NCBI RefSeq assembly: GCF_002078875.1
Contig: NC_034421.1
Coordinates: 5,494,499 to 5,558,498 of the forward strand
From: Numida meleagris
Lineage: Eukaryota; Chordata; Aves; Galliformes; Numididae
Reading direction: 5' to 3'
DNA length: 64,000 nt
Part shown: positions 42,001 to 46,130 of the stretch, in pieces
How the letters are laid out: every line of letters starts with the position of its first letter
How positions within the stretch are numbered: the first letter of the stretch is position 1
Translations under genes and position numbers: made by a program
Notes under the pieces: generated by a model
What the model was told of the DNA's origin: nothing
Databases searched by the model: none
What the model saw: only the letters and a program-made list of their open reading frames with translations

Positions 42001-44168
42001 CAATGGCCCAGAGTAAGGAATCGAAATTCTTTCTATCTGGAACTGTGTCTCCTGTATCAGTTTTCAGACTGAACTTGCATCCAAAAAGATGCATGCCAAG
42101 AATGCTAGAGTGGGAGAAAAAAAGAGATAAAAGGAAAAAATACATTACTGTGCAAAATATCGTTGCAGGGAGGGTTGCAGCAGTTTTTCAGGACACCCTT
42201 TCCCCTCCTAGCATTCTGTATGCCAGTGGTATCTCCCAGGAAGACGGGCTCTGTGTTACCACTGACATATACCATCACCGATCAAATCCTGCCATTTGGC
42301 TCTTGTGTGTCATGTTTCATTATAATTGTCTACGCTGATGTCAAATCAGGCATCTTATGTTTCTAGAAAATGACAAACTACATCACCAGCTGCCTAATCC
42401 GACCAGTTTCCAAGAACAGGATCCTAAGGAGCATTATAGGGTCAAACAGACAAAAGCCTTGGAGTCTGTATAACCTTCCCCTCAAATACGAGGCTGGTAG
42501 AGTCCAGTTTCTGACAGCTTGCTGAGACACAGCTAAAGGAGATTCCCAAGAACTCCAGAGCAATTGTTTTCCTTTTGTTGCCTGCTTGTGTTCTTCATTC
42601 ATCTACAGAATTACAGTTTTGCATGGAAAACAGAGGCTGCAAAGAAGTAAATAGTCTGTTGAGTGTCTGCTTGTCAGTCTATCATGAGCACTTCTGTCAC
42701 AGAGGCAGCCTCGCAAACACGCTGCATTGCTATTCTCATCTATGCATTCTATAAGCAAGCAGAACGATTAATGGAAGGAGAAGAGCTGCAGCCTCTGATA
42801 CCTGAAGATAAAGATGAAGAGCATGAGCAACATGCAGAAGGTGGCAACGTTGTCCATTGTCTTCATCAGGACCACCAGCTGGCGACGGAGGGCAGGCATG
42901 AAGCGCACCAGCTTCAGCACCCGGAGCAGCCGGAAAGTTCGAAGCACGGAAAGACCGCCGTCGGACTGCCCGATGATCTCCCAGACGCTGCAGGAAGGCA
43001 GGAAGTACTATAAACAGCAGTCGTGGACAGTGAAAGCCCTAAGCAGGCTGGCTTCTTACAGGATATCACACCATTTAAGTCCTAAAGGGGTAGTTTATTT
43101 GCTGCTACTTTCTCGCTTTTGAAAAACACCTTTGCTTGCAGCTGTGCAGAGCTGCAAACTCATGCCCAACCTATATCCTTTATAGCTGGTTTCTTGGTTC
43201 TTTAATTCCCTTGCTTGTGGCTATTCACAACACAGCATGTCTCCTGCTATCACTACACACGGCCACAAGCCTAGCCACAAGAAGTAGATCACAATTTTGT
43301 ACCAAGCTAATATGCAGAGGGATTTACATTTGTGGGGGTGGGTTGGTTTGATCTGTGTTTAATATTTAACAAGCCACAGCTGGCCTTTGTTCTGTGCCTT
43401 TTCTCTATTTCTCACTTCTCGGAATCAAAGGGATGGGCCAACAGAAGTCAAGAGCACTATTTTGATTTACACCTTCTATGTCTGCCCTGTCTTCTCTGCC
43501 CCAAATGATCAACCAAAGTATGAACAGTGTGGGTAGATTGAATCCCACCATGGAAAGGTGCTGCACAAGCTTCTCACATGCATGCTGTGCCATCCCCGGT
43601 GAAGGCTGAGACAGCATTGCCTTGGGAGAGGAGAGCAGAACATTTCCCTCTCTCACCCTCCTGCTTGCCCTGCTCTGGCCTGAGTTAGATGTTAATTTGG
43701 GAGAAGTGCACTGCTGGGATATGGACACTCACAGCACTCCTTTCCCAGGACCAGCAGTTCTGCACTTCAGTGGAAAATTGACCACAGTGCCAGACAAGTG
43801 GCGTAAATAGACCTTACTCTCCATCTGCCAGGTCCATTTACTTTGGATGGCCCTTCTAGTGGCGGGAACCTAAAATGGGGCAGCATAATTATAGCCCATG
43901 ATAGCCAGCGAACCCAGGATTAATCTGTATCACATCATTCCAGTTTCCCATCCCACTCCCCAGCCGGTCTAAGCCCTTGGCAGAAAAGCCACGGTGGGGA
44001 AAGAACTGGCAGTGACCTGATGACAACTATGATCCCGTCAAAGATGTTGTATGGGTTCTTGATGTAGCCGAAGATGCCAAAGGCAAGGAGTTTCAGGAGC
44101 ATCTCCAGGGCGAACATGCTTGTGAAGACGATGTTACTGATCTCCAAGGCATTGGTCAGCTCATCTGG
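2703..44168 (-). CDS. CACNA1H: T-type voltage-gated calcium channel alpha-1H (Cav3.2), partial, 22 exons
   Basis: Pore-forming subunit of a low-voltage-activated calcium channel in the plasma membrane; it passes Ca2+ at potentials near rest. The coding join is, in transcript order: 44168-44017, 42987-42802, 42104-41987, 40551-40396, 36399-36309, 34164-33956, 32227-31793, 31077-30977, 30570-30447, 30314-30246, 30135-29951, 27895-27769, 27174-27049, 26342-26253, 25319-25127 (or -25106), 18055-17904, 16202-16093, 14936-14803, 14212-14142, 5223-5145, 3687-3566, 3041-2703. All introns are GT-AG and all phases agree. Domains II, III and IV are complete from the IIS1-S2 loop onward; domain I, the I-II linker and most of the C-tail lie outside the window. 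Filter residues E (QEDW), D (SKDGW) and D (TGDNW) fit the T-type EEDD locus. Choice of CACNA1H over CACNA1G/I rests on remembered family sequences. The channel call is near certain; the paralogue call is strong. Confidence 0.95.
3042..3565 (-). other. CACNA1H intron, 524 bp
   Basis: Short intron between the domain IV filter exon and the IVS6 exon. It contains an A/T-rich inverted repeat at 3112-3156 and nothing else that I recognise. Confidence 0.9.
3112..3156. repeat. Inverted repeat, 12-bp perfect arms
   Basis: Left arm TTGAAAATTATC at 3112-3123 is the exact reverse complement of the right arm GATAATTTTCAA at 3145-3156, with a 21-base spacer that also repeats ATCAAA-like words. It is intronic, about 70 bases past the acceptor of the last visible exon (on the intron side). 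It could form a weak A/U-rich hairpin in the pre-mRNA. Function unknown. Confidence 0.8.
3566..3687 (-). CDS. CACNA1H: Cav3.2 exon: domain IV turret, pore helix and filter
   Basis: This 122 bp exon encodes two bases plus 40 codons. It starts [16 protein letters not shown] with two extracellular cysteines. [19 protein letters not shown] holds the pore helix and filter Asp, and IMK ends at phase 0. The acceptor is CTCCTGCAG and the donor GTGTGT. The motif is that of Cav3.2 ([14 protein letters not shown]) rather than CACNA1G (DETHPCEGLGRHAT). Confidence 0.97.
3688..5144 (-). other. CACNA1H intron, about 1.5 kb
   Basis: It separates IVS5 from the domain IV turret exon. The minus-strand open frame at 3957-4883 has no resemblance to the channel or to any family I recognise and lacks usable splice context, so I treat it as chance. 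No repeat was identified. Confidence 0.75.
5145..5223 (-). CDS. CACNA1H: Cav3.2 exon: IVS5
   Basis: This 79 bp exon encodes 26 codons plus one base. [20 protein letters not shown] is helix IVS5, followed by ELFGKL. The acceptor is TGTGTAG and the donor GTGAGT. The final G joins AC of the next exon to give Asp (KLDCSEEN). Confidence 0.97.
7880..8023 (+). mobile_element. MIR/CORE-SINE-like relic
   Basis: The plus strand has the ordered MIR words: TGTGACCTTGGGTGAGTCAT, then a stretch ending TACCCCTGTGAGGAGGTAAT, then TCTCTAAAGCACTCTGAGAT and GAAAAATGCTACG. These parallel the MIR pattern of 'gacctTGGGcaagtca', 'gtgaggattaa' and 'gtaaagcgctttgaga'. It is heavily diverged, as expected for an element older than the bird-mammal split. 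The assignment is from memory of the consensus, and boundaries are approximate. Confidence 0.6.
13629..13653. repeat. Near-perfect palindrome, 12-bp arms with one central base
   Basis: TCTCAAATCACT at 13629-13640, a single C, then AGTGATTTGAGA at 13642-13653, the exact reverse complement. It lies about 0.5 kb before the IV S4-S5 linker exon (in plus coordinates) inside the 8.9 kb intron. Purpose unknown; it may be part of an old transposon or chance. Confidence 0.85.
14142..14212 (-). CDS. CACNA1H: Cav3.2 exon: end of IVS4 and S4-S5 linker
   Basis: This 71 bp exon encodes two bases plus 23 codons: [20 protein letters not shown] then LPQ. It continues the basic S4 pattern (Lys at positions 2 and 5) into the S4-S5 linker. 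The acceptor is ATTGTAG and the donor GTAAGC. The next exon is 8.9 kb away. Confidence 0.96.
14213..14802 (-). other. CACNA1H intron, 590 bp
   Basis: It lies between the two exons that share the IVS4 sensor. No repeat, extra exon or motif was recognised. Confidence 0.9.
14803..14936 (-). CDS. CACNA1H: Cav3.2 exon: IVS3 and IVS4 voltage sensor
   Basis: This 134 bp exon encodes one base, 44 codons and one base. [20 protein letters not shown] is IVS3, [11 protein letters not shown] the S3-S4 loop, and [13 protein letters not shown] the start of the IVS4 sensor. The acceptor is CTGTTAG and the donor GTACGG. G plus TG of the next exon completes Val. Confidence 0.97.
15170..15305 (+). mobile_element. 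Old CR1/L3-type LINE 3' end
   Basis: The words CCTGCTTCAGGGACAAGATA, TTAGGCTAGATGGACCTTCA, ATGTGATGCAGCACAGCTGC and TACCATGTTATGTC follow the order of the widespread reptile/bird CR1-type tail ('ggatactgggctagatggacctttggtctgatccagcatggc...ttatgttctt'). It is diverged and has no intact coding region. Boundaries are approximate. Confidence 0.62.
15640..15870 (+). mobile_element. Possible decayed LINE reverse-transcriptase fragment
   Basis: One plus-strand frame reads [18 protein letters not shown] then [11 protein letters not shown] before a stop. It resembles the CR1/L2-type RT stretch around '(D)FSKAFDxV...EWTVRWIxNWLDGR'. The catalytic motifs are not preserved, and stops interrupt it. It would be an old fragment in the same orientation as the CR1-like tail at 15170 but not continuous with it. 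It could be coincidence. Confidence 0.4.
16093..16202 (-). CDS. CACNA1H: Cav3.2 exon: IVS2
   Basis: This 110 bp exon encodes 36 codons plus two bases. [20 protein letters not shown] is the S1-S2 loop and IVS2; [16 protein letters not shown] follows. The acceptor is CTTTTCAG and the donor GTGAGC. The remaining AG plus G of the next exon completes the Arg of KDRWNQ. Confidence 0.97.
16203..17903 (-). other. CACNA1H intron, about 1.7 kb
   Basis: It lies between the IVS1 and IVS2 exons. A G-rich stretch near 16870-16900 (GGAGGGAGGGAAGGGG) is the only local oddity. No exon or repeat was recognised. Confidence 0.85.
17904..18055 (-). CDS. CACNA1H: Cav3.2 exon: end of III-IV linker and IVS1
   Basis: This 152 bp exon encodes two bases plus 50 codons. 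[20 protein letters not shown] leads to [20 protein letters not shown] (IVS1) and then [10 protein letters not shown]. The acceptor is ACCTGCAG and the donor GTAAGA. It lies about 7 kb from the previous exon; no extra linker exon like that of CACNA1G was seen in between. Confidence 0.97.
19661..19750. repeat. A/T-rich low-complexity sequence
   Basis: The stretch is made of AATAATAAAA-, AAAATAAT- and TTAATAATTAAT-like words, with hardly any G or C. It is intronic simple sequence with no further structure recognised. Confidence 0.85.
21724..21742. repeat. T19 homopolymer
   Basis: Nineteen consecutive T on the plus strand (A19 in the gene sense), next to a C-rich stretch. No retroposed gene or LINE tail was recognised beside it. 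Confidence 0.95.
25106..25319 (-). CDS. CACNA1H: Cav3.2 exon: IIIS6 and III-IV linker, two tandem donors
   Basis: The exon starts [16 protein letters not shown], and IIIS6 follows ([20 protein letters not shown]). The cytoplasmic III-IV linker is highly charged ([20 protein letters not shown]). Two donors fit. The proximal one (GTAAGG, exon end 25127) gives 193 bp; the distal one (GTCGGT, exon end 25106) gives 214 bp and adds SKEIYLS. Both join the next exon in frame, giving Lys (A+AA) or Glu (G+AA). The extension matches in length and first residues the optional SKEKQMA of CACNA1G; human CACNA1H has STFPSP-type residues there. The acceptor is CACTAG. Confidence 0.94.
25107..25126 (-). promoter_or_regulatory. 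Alternative 5' splice sites 21 nt apart
   Basis: In gene sense, the proximal donor is AGGA|GTAAGG (GT at 25126-25125) and the distal donor CTG|GTCGGT (GT at 25105-25104). The 21 bases between exon ends 25127 and 25106 encode seven residues and keep the frame. The proximal site is the better match to the U1 consensus, so the short form may dominate. Use of either site has not been shown here. Confidence 0.65.
25320..26252 (-). other. CACNA1H intron, 0.9 kb, with CR1 tail
   Basis: It lies between the domain III filter exon and the IIIS6 exon. It contains a CR1 3' tail at about 26030-26113 and short T runs near 25509 and 25628. Nothing else was recognised. Confidence 0.88.
26030..26113 (+). mobile_element. 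CR1 LINE 3' tail
   Basis: GGACCTCACATAGGTCCCTT leads to ATTCTATGATTCTGTCATGA and TTCTATGATTCTGTG, the tandem ATTCTATGA-type end that defines CR1 3' termini in birds. Only a short tail remains, oriented along the plus strand. Confidence 0.85.
26253..26342 (-). CDS. CACNA1H: Cav3.2 exon: domain III pore helix and filter
   Basis: This 90 bp exon encodes 30 codons, phase 0 at both ends. [20 protein letters not shown] contains the domain III filter Asp, where high-voltage channels have Glu. [10 protein letters not shown] follows. The acceptor is CTTACAG and the donor GTAATG. A CR1 tail lies about 140 bases further along the gene in the next intron. Confidence 0.97.
26343..27048 (-). other. CACNA1H intron, 0.7 kb
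   Basis: It lies between the domain III turret exon and filter exon. No repeat or further exon was recognised. Confidence 0.9.
27049..27174 (-). CDS. CACNA1H: Cav3.2 exon: domain III S5-P extracellular loop
   Basis: This 126 bp exon encodes 42 codons, phase 0 at both ends. It begins [16 protein letters not shown] and has paired loop cysteines (YYC and TDC). NIT is a potential N-glycosylation sequon on the extracellular side. It ends [11 protein letters not shown]. The acceptor TACAG is preceded by a T-run and CTTT repeat that supplies its pyrimidine tract (27191-27222). The donor is GTAAAG. Confidence 0.97.
27175..27768 (-). other. CACNA1H intron, 0.6 kb, with acceptor microsatellite
   Basis: It lies between the IIIS5 and turret exons. 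Apart from the simple repeat that abuts the acceptor, nothing was recognised. Confidence 0.9.
27191..27222. repeat. A17(GAAA)n simple repeat forming a splice pyrimidine tract
   Basis: On the plus strand A17 is followed by GAAA units. In gene sense this is (TTTC)n then T17, followed by GGCTTCTCAAATACAG and the exon starting at 27174. The acceptor's polypyrimidine tract is thus a microsatellite, which is likely to vary in length between individuals. Confidence 0.9.
27769..27895 (-). CDS. CACNA1H: Cav3.2 exon: III S4-S5 linker and IIIS5
   Basis: This 127 bp exon encodes one base plus 42 codons. [20 protein letters not shown] forms the S4-S5 linker; [20 protein letters not shown] is IIIS5, ending VQ. 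The acceptor is TTTTTTCAG and the donor GTAGAG. It joins the next exon at phase 0 to give GVQLFKGKF, a hallmark of this position in T-type channels. Confidence 0.97.
27896..29950 (-). other. CACNA1H intron, about 2.1 kb
   Basis: It lies between the IIIS4 and S4-S5 linker exons. Open frames such as 29548-29847 (minus) have no recognisable product. No repeat was identified. Confidence 0.8.
29951..30135 (-). CDS. CACNA1H: Cav3.2 exon: IIIS3 and IIIS4 voltage sensor
   Basis: This 185 bp exon encodes 61 codons plus two bases. [19 protein letters not shown] is the S2-S3 turn, [20 protein letters not shown] is S3, and [18 protein letters not shown] is the S4 sensor with Arg at every third position. 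The acceptor is CTGTAG directly followed by another GTAG; frame fixes the start at 30135. The donor is GTGTGT. The CG left over is completed by A in the next exon to give Arg. Confidence 0.97.
30246..30314 (-). CDS. CACNA1H: Cav3.2 exon: IIIS2
   Basis: This 69 bp exon encodes 23 codons, phase 0 at both ends: [20 protein letters not shown] followed by MVK. It is the second membrane helix of domain III, with the acidic residue that pairs with S4 charges. The acceptor is TTTTACAG and the donor GTAATT. Introns on both sides are only about 110-130 bp, giving a compact cluster with its neighbours. Confidence 0.97.
30447..30570 (-). CDS. CACNA1H: Cav3.2 exon: IIIS1
   Basis: This 124 bp exon encodes one base plus 41 codons. 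[16 protein letters not shown] leads into helix IIIS1 ([16 protein letters not shown]), followed by RPDIDPHST in the S1-S2 loop. It ends at phase 0. The acceptor is TTTCTCCAG and the donor is GTGAGT. Confidence 0.97.
30571..30976 (-). other. CACNA1H intron, 0.4 kb
   Basis: Compact intron before IIIS1. The two following introns (30315-30446 and 30136-30245) are only 132 and 110 bp. Nothing was recognised in any of them beyond splice sites. Confidence 0.9.
30977..31077 (-). CDS. CACNA1H: Cav3.2 exon: end of II-III linker before IIIS1
   Basis: This 101 bp exon encodes 33 codons plus two bases. It reads [18 protein letters not shown] then [15 protein letters not shown], the conserved amphipathic approach to domain III. 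The acceptor is TCTATCCAG and the donor GTAAGA. The trailing CG joins G from the next exon to give Arg in the expected PQNRFRV junction. Confidence 0.96.
31078..31792 (-). other. CACNA1H intron, 0.7 kb
   Basis: It lies between the last two II-III linker exons. A purine/G-rich stretch sits at about 31258-31286 (GGGAGG, GGAGGGG, GGGGG). No exon or mobile element was recognised. Confidence 0.9.
31793..32227 (-). CDS. CACNA1H: Cav3.2 exon: distal II-III linker, largest exon here
   Basis: This 435 bp exon encodes exactly 145 codons, phase 0 at both ends. It starts [12 protein letters not shown] and contains several basic serine sites: [18 protein letters not shown] and [36 protein letters not shown] and [20 protein letters not shown] match the T-type linker. 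It ends in an acidic run, [12 protein letters not shown]. The acceptor is TCTCTCAG and the donor GTAAGC. Only parts of this exon are conserved between paralogues, so its length supports the exon boundaries rather than the subtype. Confidence 0.96.
32228..33955 (-). other. CACNA1H intron, about 1.7 kb
   Basis: It lies between two II-III linker exons. Small open frames occur on both strands without recognisable products. No repeat was identified. Confidence 0.85.
33956..34164 (-). CDS. CACNA1H: Cav3.2 exon: middle II-III linker
   Basis: This 209 bp exon encodes two bases plus 69 codons. Its start [18 protein letters not shown] is closely shared with the mammalian linker. It continues with a Pro/Thr-rich stretch ([10 protein letters not shown]) and a basic serine site ([11 protein letters not shown]). 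It ends DQKSS at phase 0. The acceptor is TCTCTCCAG and the donor GTAGGT. The linker is cytoplasmic; in Cav3.2 the II-III loop is the known target of G beta-gamma and CaMKII regulation, though I did not map exact residues. Confidence 0.95.
34165..36308 (-). other. CACNA1H intron, about 2.1 kb
   Basis: It lies between II-III linker exons. A near-duplicate word, CTACTTTCAAACA...AGAGTTAAG, occurs twice at about 34800-34826 and 34830-34853. Nothing else was recognised. Confidence 0.85.
36309..36399 (-). CDS. CACNA1H: Cav3.2 exon: proximal II-III linker
   Basis: This 91 bp exon encodes 30 codons plus one base. It is acidic at first ([20 protein letters not shown]) and then has a short charged helix-like part ([10 protein letters not shown]). 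It is cytoplasmic. The remembered human sequence, [14 protein letters not shown], is the same at the start. The acceptor is CTCTGCAG followed by a run of Gs; frame and family alignment put the first exon base at 36399. The donor is GTAGGA. The final G joins AG of the next exon to give Glu. Confidence 0.96.
36400..40395 (-). other. CACNA1H intron, about 4 kb
   Basis: It separates IIS6 from the first II-III linker exon, the place where CACNA1G has an optional exon. The only exon-like string seen is at 39551-39599. A short TA-rich run lies near 39772-39790. Confidence 0.8.
39551..39599 (-). other. Coding-like string in a CACNA1H intron, possible cryptic microexon
   Basis: Gene-sense translation gives [16 protein letters not shown] followed by a TAA. 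The last bases form a good donor (GTAAGA at 39552-39547, after GCAGA). It lies between the phase-0 exons ending FQAE and starting GDANRS, where the paralogue CACNA1G has an alternative exon. The only nearby acceptor, ATCAAG, is poor and would give a 35-base exon, which shifts the frame. I do not recognise the peptide. It may be chance or a non-coding element. Confidence 0.15.
40396..40551 (-). CDS. CACNA1H: Cav3.2 exon: domain II selectivity filter and IIS6
   Basis: This 156 bp exon is phase 0 at both ends and encodes 52 codons. [14 protein letters not shown] carries the domain II filter Glu at residue 5. Helix IIS6 follows ([20 protein letters not shown] then [12 protein letters not shown]), including the conserved Asn of the gate region. 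The acceptor is CTCTGCAG and the donor GTAAGA. GFQAE at the 3' end begins the II-III linker. A coding-like string lies in the next intron at 39551-39599. Confidence 0.97.
40552..41986 (-). other. CACNA1H intron, about 1.4 kb, inside the domain II pore loop
   Basis: It splits the pore helix from the filter Glu. No repeat or other element was recognised. Confidence 0.88.
41987..42104 (-). CDS. CACNA1H: Cav3.2 exon: end of IIS5 and domain II pore helix
   Basis: This 118 bp exon encodes one base plus 39 codons. It opens with [13 protein letters not shown], the extracellular end of IIS5. The turret follows, including [16 protein letters not shown], and then the pore helix [10 protein letters not shown]. 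It ends at phase 0 just before the filter, which is in the next exon (QILTQEDW across the junction). The acceptor is CCACTCTAG and the donor GTAAGC. This region is nearly invariant between the window and remembered mammalian Cav3.2. Confidence 0.97.
42105..42801 (-). other. CACNA1H intron, 0.7 kb
   Basis: It splits IIS5. Nothing was recognised. Confidence 0.9.
42802..42987 (-). CDS. CACNA1H: Cav3.2 exon: end of IIS3, IIS4 voltage sensor, start of IIS5
   Basis: This 186 bp exon encodes one base, 61 codons and two bases. It begins [11 protein letters not shown] (end of S3 and S3-S4 loop). The IIS4 sensor [16 protein letters not shown] has basic residues at every third position. [20 protein letters not shown] forms the S4-S5 linker, and [11 protein letters not shown] starts S5. 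The acceptor is TTCCTGCAG and the donor GTATCA, leaving AG for a Ser codon completed in the next exon. It is about 1 kb from the upstream exon and 0.7 kb from the downstream one. Confidence 0.97.
42988..44016 (-). other. CACNA1H intron, 1 kb
   Basis: It splits IIS3. It begins with the weak donor GTCACT. Nothing else was recognised. Confidence 0.9.
44017..44168 (-). CDS. CACNA1H: Cav3.2 exon: IIS1-S2 loop, IIS2 and start of IIS3
   Basis: This 152 bp exon encodes 50 codons plus two bases (AG). It starts in frame with [12 protein letters not shown], the family's IIS1-S2 loop. The hydrophobic IIS2 segment follows ([20 protein letters not shown]), and FDGIIVVI begins IIS3. The acceptor is CTACG-rich sequence ending in TAG at 44171-44169. 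The donor at 44016-44015 reads GTCACT, a poor match to GTRAGT, but it leaves AG that joins the next exon's first C to give the expected Ser. The preceding exon (I-II linker and IIS1) is not found in the 19.8 kb to its right. Confidence 0.95.
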
Positions 44169-46057
44169 CTACGGGGCAAAAAAGCAACATGGTCAAACAG
44201 ATGCGCAGAGGAAATGGCCGTGGGCTGATATGTTCCTCTCCCTCTGGGATTTGTACTGATGACGCATACAGGTTAGGTCTTCCTGCGTCCCTCCCACAGT
44301 CCCCAGGGTCTTATTGGAAACATGGAATCCCAGCCCTTTTTTGGAGCAGTGTCAGAACAACTGCACCCAATATAAGGGCCCAACCAACTATGCAAAGGAC
44401 GGAGCTTGTGCATTCTTACAACAACATCTACAAGGGTAGCATTGCTTGTAAGTCTTCTGTTTAGACTTGCATTGCTCAGGCTGTTTTTACTGTAGAGCTT
44501 CATGGGTCCTGCCATATCCCAAGCAGAAGCACTTTCAACACAGCGTAGCTCTATTCACATACAAACAAAGCACTTTTCCTACAGATGCCTCTTAAAAGTA
44601 TTAAGAGAACAAATATCTGTGAAAGTCAATAGGATCAATAGTTTTATTTCCCTTGAGCGCCTTTGGAAATCACCCCTAAAAATAATCCAAGATGATTTCT
44701 CTTTCTGAAGTCCTAGTCAGTAACTCACAACAGACCTCGTTAAAGAGACAGCAGTAGAGCTGTGAGTGCCAGAATTCCCTCTAGGATCAGAGTGGGTTTC
44801 TCTGATTGCACAAGTCTGCATGCGGCTCACACCTAAGCACCGATTTTTCCATTTCCCTCCTCCATCATCAGCACCAAATCATCTTGGGCTACAACCTCGT
44901 ATTTCAGACACAGCCTCAGAAATTCCCTTCCTGGGAGGTGCAGCAGTGCCTGCCCACCACCTGGGCTCTTGATTCATGGCAAGAACCCGGCACAGCAGGG
45001 ACACATACATAAGGTTGGCTGGGGTTTGCTCACTTGCTCCAACAGCACCAAGCTCTGCAATGCGCATTTCTAATGCTCACGACCCATTCCTTTGTAAAAG
45101 CAAATGACTCTTTTTCCTTTCCTCAGTGTAATAACATTGCCTAGAAAAAGGTGTTATTTTCATATCTGACTCATCTCCTGACTGATAATAATTTCCTTTA
45201 TTCCCCATCCACATTAGACACTATGTTAATAGCTGGCAGTTTCTTAGGGACGTTGCTGCATTATTTGTGGCTCTGAAGGGAGAAGGCCGTTGTAATCCTG
45301 TGGCACAGGACACATTTACCTCCATGCTCTGCAAAGTGAATCTCTGGCAATTGAAAGAGAGGGGGAAAGAGTTAACTTGATGACAGGAAGAGCCTGCACA
45401 GCCCCTACTATCGGCAGCGACAGTCTGTGGGCTGCTAATGAACCATCACTCATAGGCTAAATTACTTTATGCAATAGACTGCCTTTTGCTCAATCATTTA
45501 TCCAAGAGAAACAGCACTAAGAGCCTTGGTCCTCATGATTACAATTCATATACACTAATTACTAAGGGACACCAGGGGAAGGTCTGTGCAATTTTCTGTT
45601 CTTTAGTTTCCAGCAAGGGGTGACCCAGGTGGCTGCAAGGAGCACCAGGACAGCACGGCCCTGGGCTGCCCTCCCTACCCCTTCCTCACTGTAGAGACAG
45701 CAATTCCCTCCCTACCATCAACAAGCATTTGCCATGCTATTCCCTTCCCTGACAATGCCAAAATGTCCTGGAAAACCCAGCTGAAGAAAAGGACTGCTCG
45801 AAGATGGCACCTAACCAGCTCCCCAGTGGAGACTGCACCTGAAATAGAGCCCTGCTGGCTCTGCCAGCCCCGCTGTAAGCGACAGTGGTGACAGGACGCT
45901 GTGCCCGTGGCATCCTTGAGCCATGTGTCACCATCAGCGCATGGTTGGCACATTCAGTATCCCCTTGGCTGGGGTTATGCAAGAGCATTCTTGACAAGAA
46001 GCAGAATAGCTTGCTAAGTTCTTGCAGCCCTCCAGGCAGCCAAATGCGTCTCCTTAC

Positions 46058-46130
46058 AGAATCGTAGAATATCCCAAATTGCAGCCTGCAGTGTTGCAGT
46101 TGTCTGACCCGATAGAGCCAAACCTACCTC
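46058..46130 (-). mobile_element. Probable CR1 3'-end fragment
   Basis: ACAGAATCGTAGAATATCCC at the left edge matches the reverse complement of a common avian CR1 3' end ('agaatcatagaatatcc...'). Similarity is lost within a few tens of bases, so only a short, decayed or recombined piece remains. The right boundary is a guess. Confidence 0.5.
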
